A stretch of DNA of 15,714 nucleotides from CAXRGH01 sp964230195 (GTDB lineage Bacteria > Pseudomonadota > Gammaproteobacteria > Enterobacterales > Alteromonadaceae): positions 1 through 15,714 of the forward strand of contig CAXRGH010000152.1 of the NCBI GenBank assembly GCA_964230195.1, written 5' to 3'. The notes below the pieces were generated by a model, which saw nothing but the letters and a program-made list of their open reading frames with translations, made no database searches and was not told where the DNA came from. Both the position numbers and the translations under genes were made by a program. Shown here piece after piece: positions 14,473-15,714 of this stretch. How positions within the stretch are numbered: position 1 is the stretch's first letter; each line of letters starts with the position of its first letter.

Positions 14473-15714
14473 TTAGAATTCTCCGCGAACACCAAATACT
14501 AAATTACGTCCTGGCAAAGGTGCAACCTGCTTGATAAACGAAGTATGAATTCTCGCTTCCTCATCAAGTAAGTTTTTGCCTTTAAAATACAAGGTAACAG
14601 AGTGATTCATTACCTCAACAGGGTACTGAATGTTTGCGTCAACCATGGTGTAGCCGTCTGTTGGCTTTTCGTGGTCTGCGATTCTGTCCTGTTCAAGATA
14701 TTTCACGATATCAAGGCCCGCACTCAAGGTTTCGCCCTGATACCTCCAAAACTGCCCAAAGCGAGCTGGAGAAATCATTGCTAAAGGCTGTCCTGCGTTA
14801 TCTTCGCCGCGAACCATATCACCAAAGGTTGTTACCTCCCAAGATGGAGAGATTTGGTAAACCACTTGAATTTCGCCACCATAGAGTAGAGCGTCAGAGC
14901 GTGAGAATTGATACAGCGGTAGATCCATTGCGTGTGCATGATTATCGTGCTCACCAGCTTCTTCGCCAGCATGCTCACCAGCTTCTTCATCACCGTGCTC
15001 ACCAGCATGTTCACCACCGTGCTCATCACCATGAGCTTCACCTGAGAGTAAACCCGTCGCTGACTGGTAGTAGTAATTATCTACCTTGTTATAGAACACA
15101 TTTGCAATGATACCTAAATCACCTTCAAACTTGCGGAATGAGAGATCAAGATTAACCGACGACTCTAATTCAATATCCACAGACTCGTAATGTACTTGAT
15201 ATTCACCTTCAGCGGTTTCTTCTAATTCAAAAGCACTGCCTAAATCATAAGTCCCAGTACCTAGATGCGGACCTGCAGAGTACAACTCAGCAGCAGTTGG
15301 TGTGCGTTCAGCATACGACAGAGATAGACCTACATTGTATCCTGGTGTGAAATCCCAAACTAAGCCAGCGGACAAACTAATTGGAAACGCTTCATGGACG
15401 ATTTCTTGTCCATGATTGTCGCCATGTTCATCACCATGCTCACCGTCATGGTCGCCGTCGTGATCACTATCATGGTCGCCATCATTATCACCGTCATGGT
15501 CACCGTCGTGATCACCATCATGGTCACCATCGTGATCACCATCATTGTCACCATCGTGATCACCATCATTGTCACCCTCGTGCTCACCGTCATGGTCACC
15601 ATCGTGCTCACCGTGGGTCTGCTTGCTATGGAACGCAATTTCATCAATATCAAATGCGTCTACTGCAATTCGATCATATTGCACTCGTGCACCCAGTTGC
15701 ACCAATACGTCACC
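14473..15714 (-). CDS. znuD: ZnuD-like TonB-dependent outer-membrane receptor, 5' end cut by window edge
   Basis: The visible 413 residues are the C-terminal part of the beta-barrel; the frame stays open to the right edge (TTG at 15705 is an internal codon), so signal peptide, TonB box and plug lie outside. ZnuD-type marks are SYAERTPTAAELYSAGPHLG, the NVFYNKVDNYYYQ strand, SRSDALLYGGEIQ, and the C-terminal end PLPGRNLVFGVRGEF with the terminal aromatic residue that outer-membrane proteins need for assembly. Two His/Asp/Glu-rich insertions occupy predicted extracellular loops. ZnuD receptors of Neisseria and others import zinc with TonB energy and use histidine-rich loops to capture it; Zur represses them. 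The neighbouring Zur-like gene fits. Alternatives are nickel or copper/heme receptors of the same superfamily. Confidence 0.85.
   Translation of the reverse strand, partial: GDVLVQLGARVQYDRIAVDAFDIDEIAFHSKQTHGEHDGDHDGEHEGDNDGDHDGDNDGDHDGDHDGDHDGDHDGDNDGDHDSDHDGDHDGEHGDEHGDNHGQEIVHEAFPISLSAGLVWDFTPGYNVGLSLSYAERTPTAAELYSAGPHLGTGTYDLGSAFELEETAEGEYQVHYESVDIELESSVNLDLSFRKFEGDLGIIANVFYNKVDNYYYQSATGLLSGEAHGDEHGGEHAGEHGDEEAGEHAGEEAGEHDNHAHAMDLPLYQFSRSDALLYGGEIQVVYQISPSWEVTTFGDMVRGEDNAGQPLAMISPARFGQFWRYQGETLSAGLDIVKYLEQDRIADHEKPTDGYTMVDANIQYPVEVMNHSVTLYFKGKNLLDEEARIHTSFIKQVAPLPGRNLVFGVRGEF
14932..15042 (-). repeat. Second His/Glu-rich repeat of the receptor
   Basis: About 37 residues with a loose four-residue spacing of histidines (GEAHGDEHGGEHAGEH, then a copy ending HDNHAHAMD); Glu replaces some histidines. 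At DNA level the words for GEHAGE and EEAGEHAGEEAGEH recur, showing duplication. It sits between two predicted barrel strands (NYYYQ before, LPLYQFSRSD after), so it is probably a surface loop. Confidence 0.85.
15412..15615 (-). repeat. 12-bp tandem repeat encoding a His-Asp-Gly loop
   Basis: A strict four-residue (12-bp) period of the form D/E-H-D-G runs for 17 units, giving 14 evenly spaced histidines plus one more at the start; three units carry Asn in place of His (single-base difference, CAY to AAY). Units differ by synonymous changes such as GTGATCACCATC and ATGGTCACCATC on the plus strand. It looks like an extracellular metal-capturing loop of the receptor, and a site prone to in-frame slippage. 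Confidence 0.93.

Noticed and set aside
15360..15653. Open frame of Met/Thr/Val-rich repeats in another minus frame of the receptor
   Set aside because: Shadow of the 12-bp repeat; product is low-complexity and the receptor frame has strong family motifs.
15703..15705. Receptor start codon near the right edge
   Set aside because: The codon is TTG inside an open frame that continues to the window edge, and the sequence there is mid-barrel rather than a signal peptide; the gene is truncated by the window.

Overview
The window reads as a chromosomal segment of a gammaproteobacterium, probably a marine Alteromonadales-like one. The evidence is the frataxin (cyaY)/hemCDXY linkage, moderate GC, a YbaM/RsmS-type small protein and enterobacterial-style Zur and YaiI proteins. 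No rRNA, tRNA, CRISPR array, insertion sequence or phage gene was seen. Ten complete protein genes are present, plus one cut by each edge.

Positions 1-4913 (plus strand) hold a tightly packed run: the 3' end of cyaY, a carboxylesterase of the phospholipase/thioesterase type, a 53-residue DUF2496 protein (RsmS/YbaM), then hemC, hemD, hemX and hemY. Every junction overlaps by 1-8 bases except esterase-to-rsmS (8 bases apart), which suggests one transcript with translational coupling. It makes uroporphyrinogen III from porphobilinogen, next to a frataxin gene of iron/Fe-S metabolism.

Positions 5093-7176 (plus) hold a two-gene ABC system: a LolD/MacB-class ATPase and an FtsX/MacB-type permease. 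The large periplasmic loop of the permease carries a histidine-rich segment built from six 24-bp tandem repeats. Positions 7334-9709 (plus) encode an exported Ntn-hydrolase of the penicillin acylase family. It converges on a 1065-residue soluble hybrid sensor kinase (9741-12938, minus). A perfect 11-bp hairpin sits at the convergence and lies partly inside the last kinase codons.

Positions 12939-13366 are non-coding and AT-rich. Beyond them, on the minus strand and read right to left, come a ZnuD-like TonB-dependent receptor (cut by the right edge), a strong intrinsic terminator, a Zur-type Fur-family regulator and a YaiI/DUF188 protein. The receptor has two His/Asp/Glu-rich insertions, one with a strict four-residue period.

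The most interesting theme is metal handling. Two unrelated envelope proteins (receptor and FtsX-type permease), about 8 kb apart, carry independently built His-rich tandem repeats, and a Zur-like regulator sits beside one of them. My inference, not shown by the sequence, is that receptor and ABC pair act in the same zinc process, similar in idea to the Vibrio ZrgABCDE system. No convincing Zur box was found to prove co-regulation.
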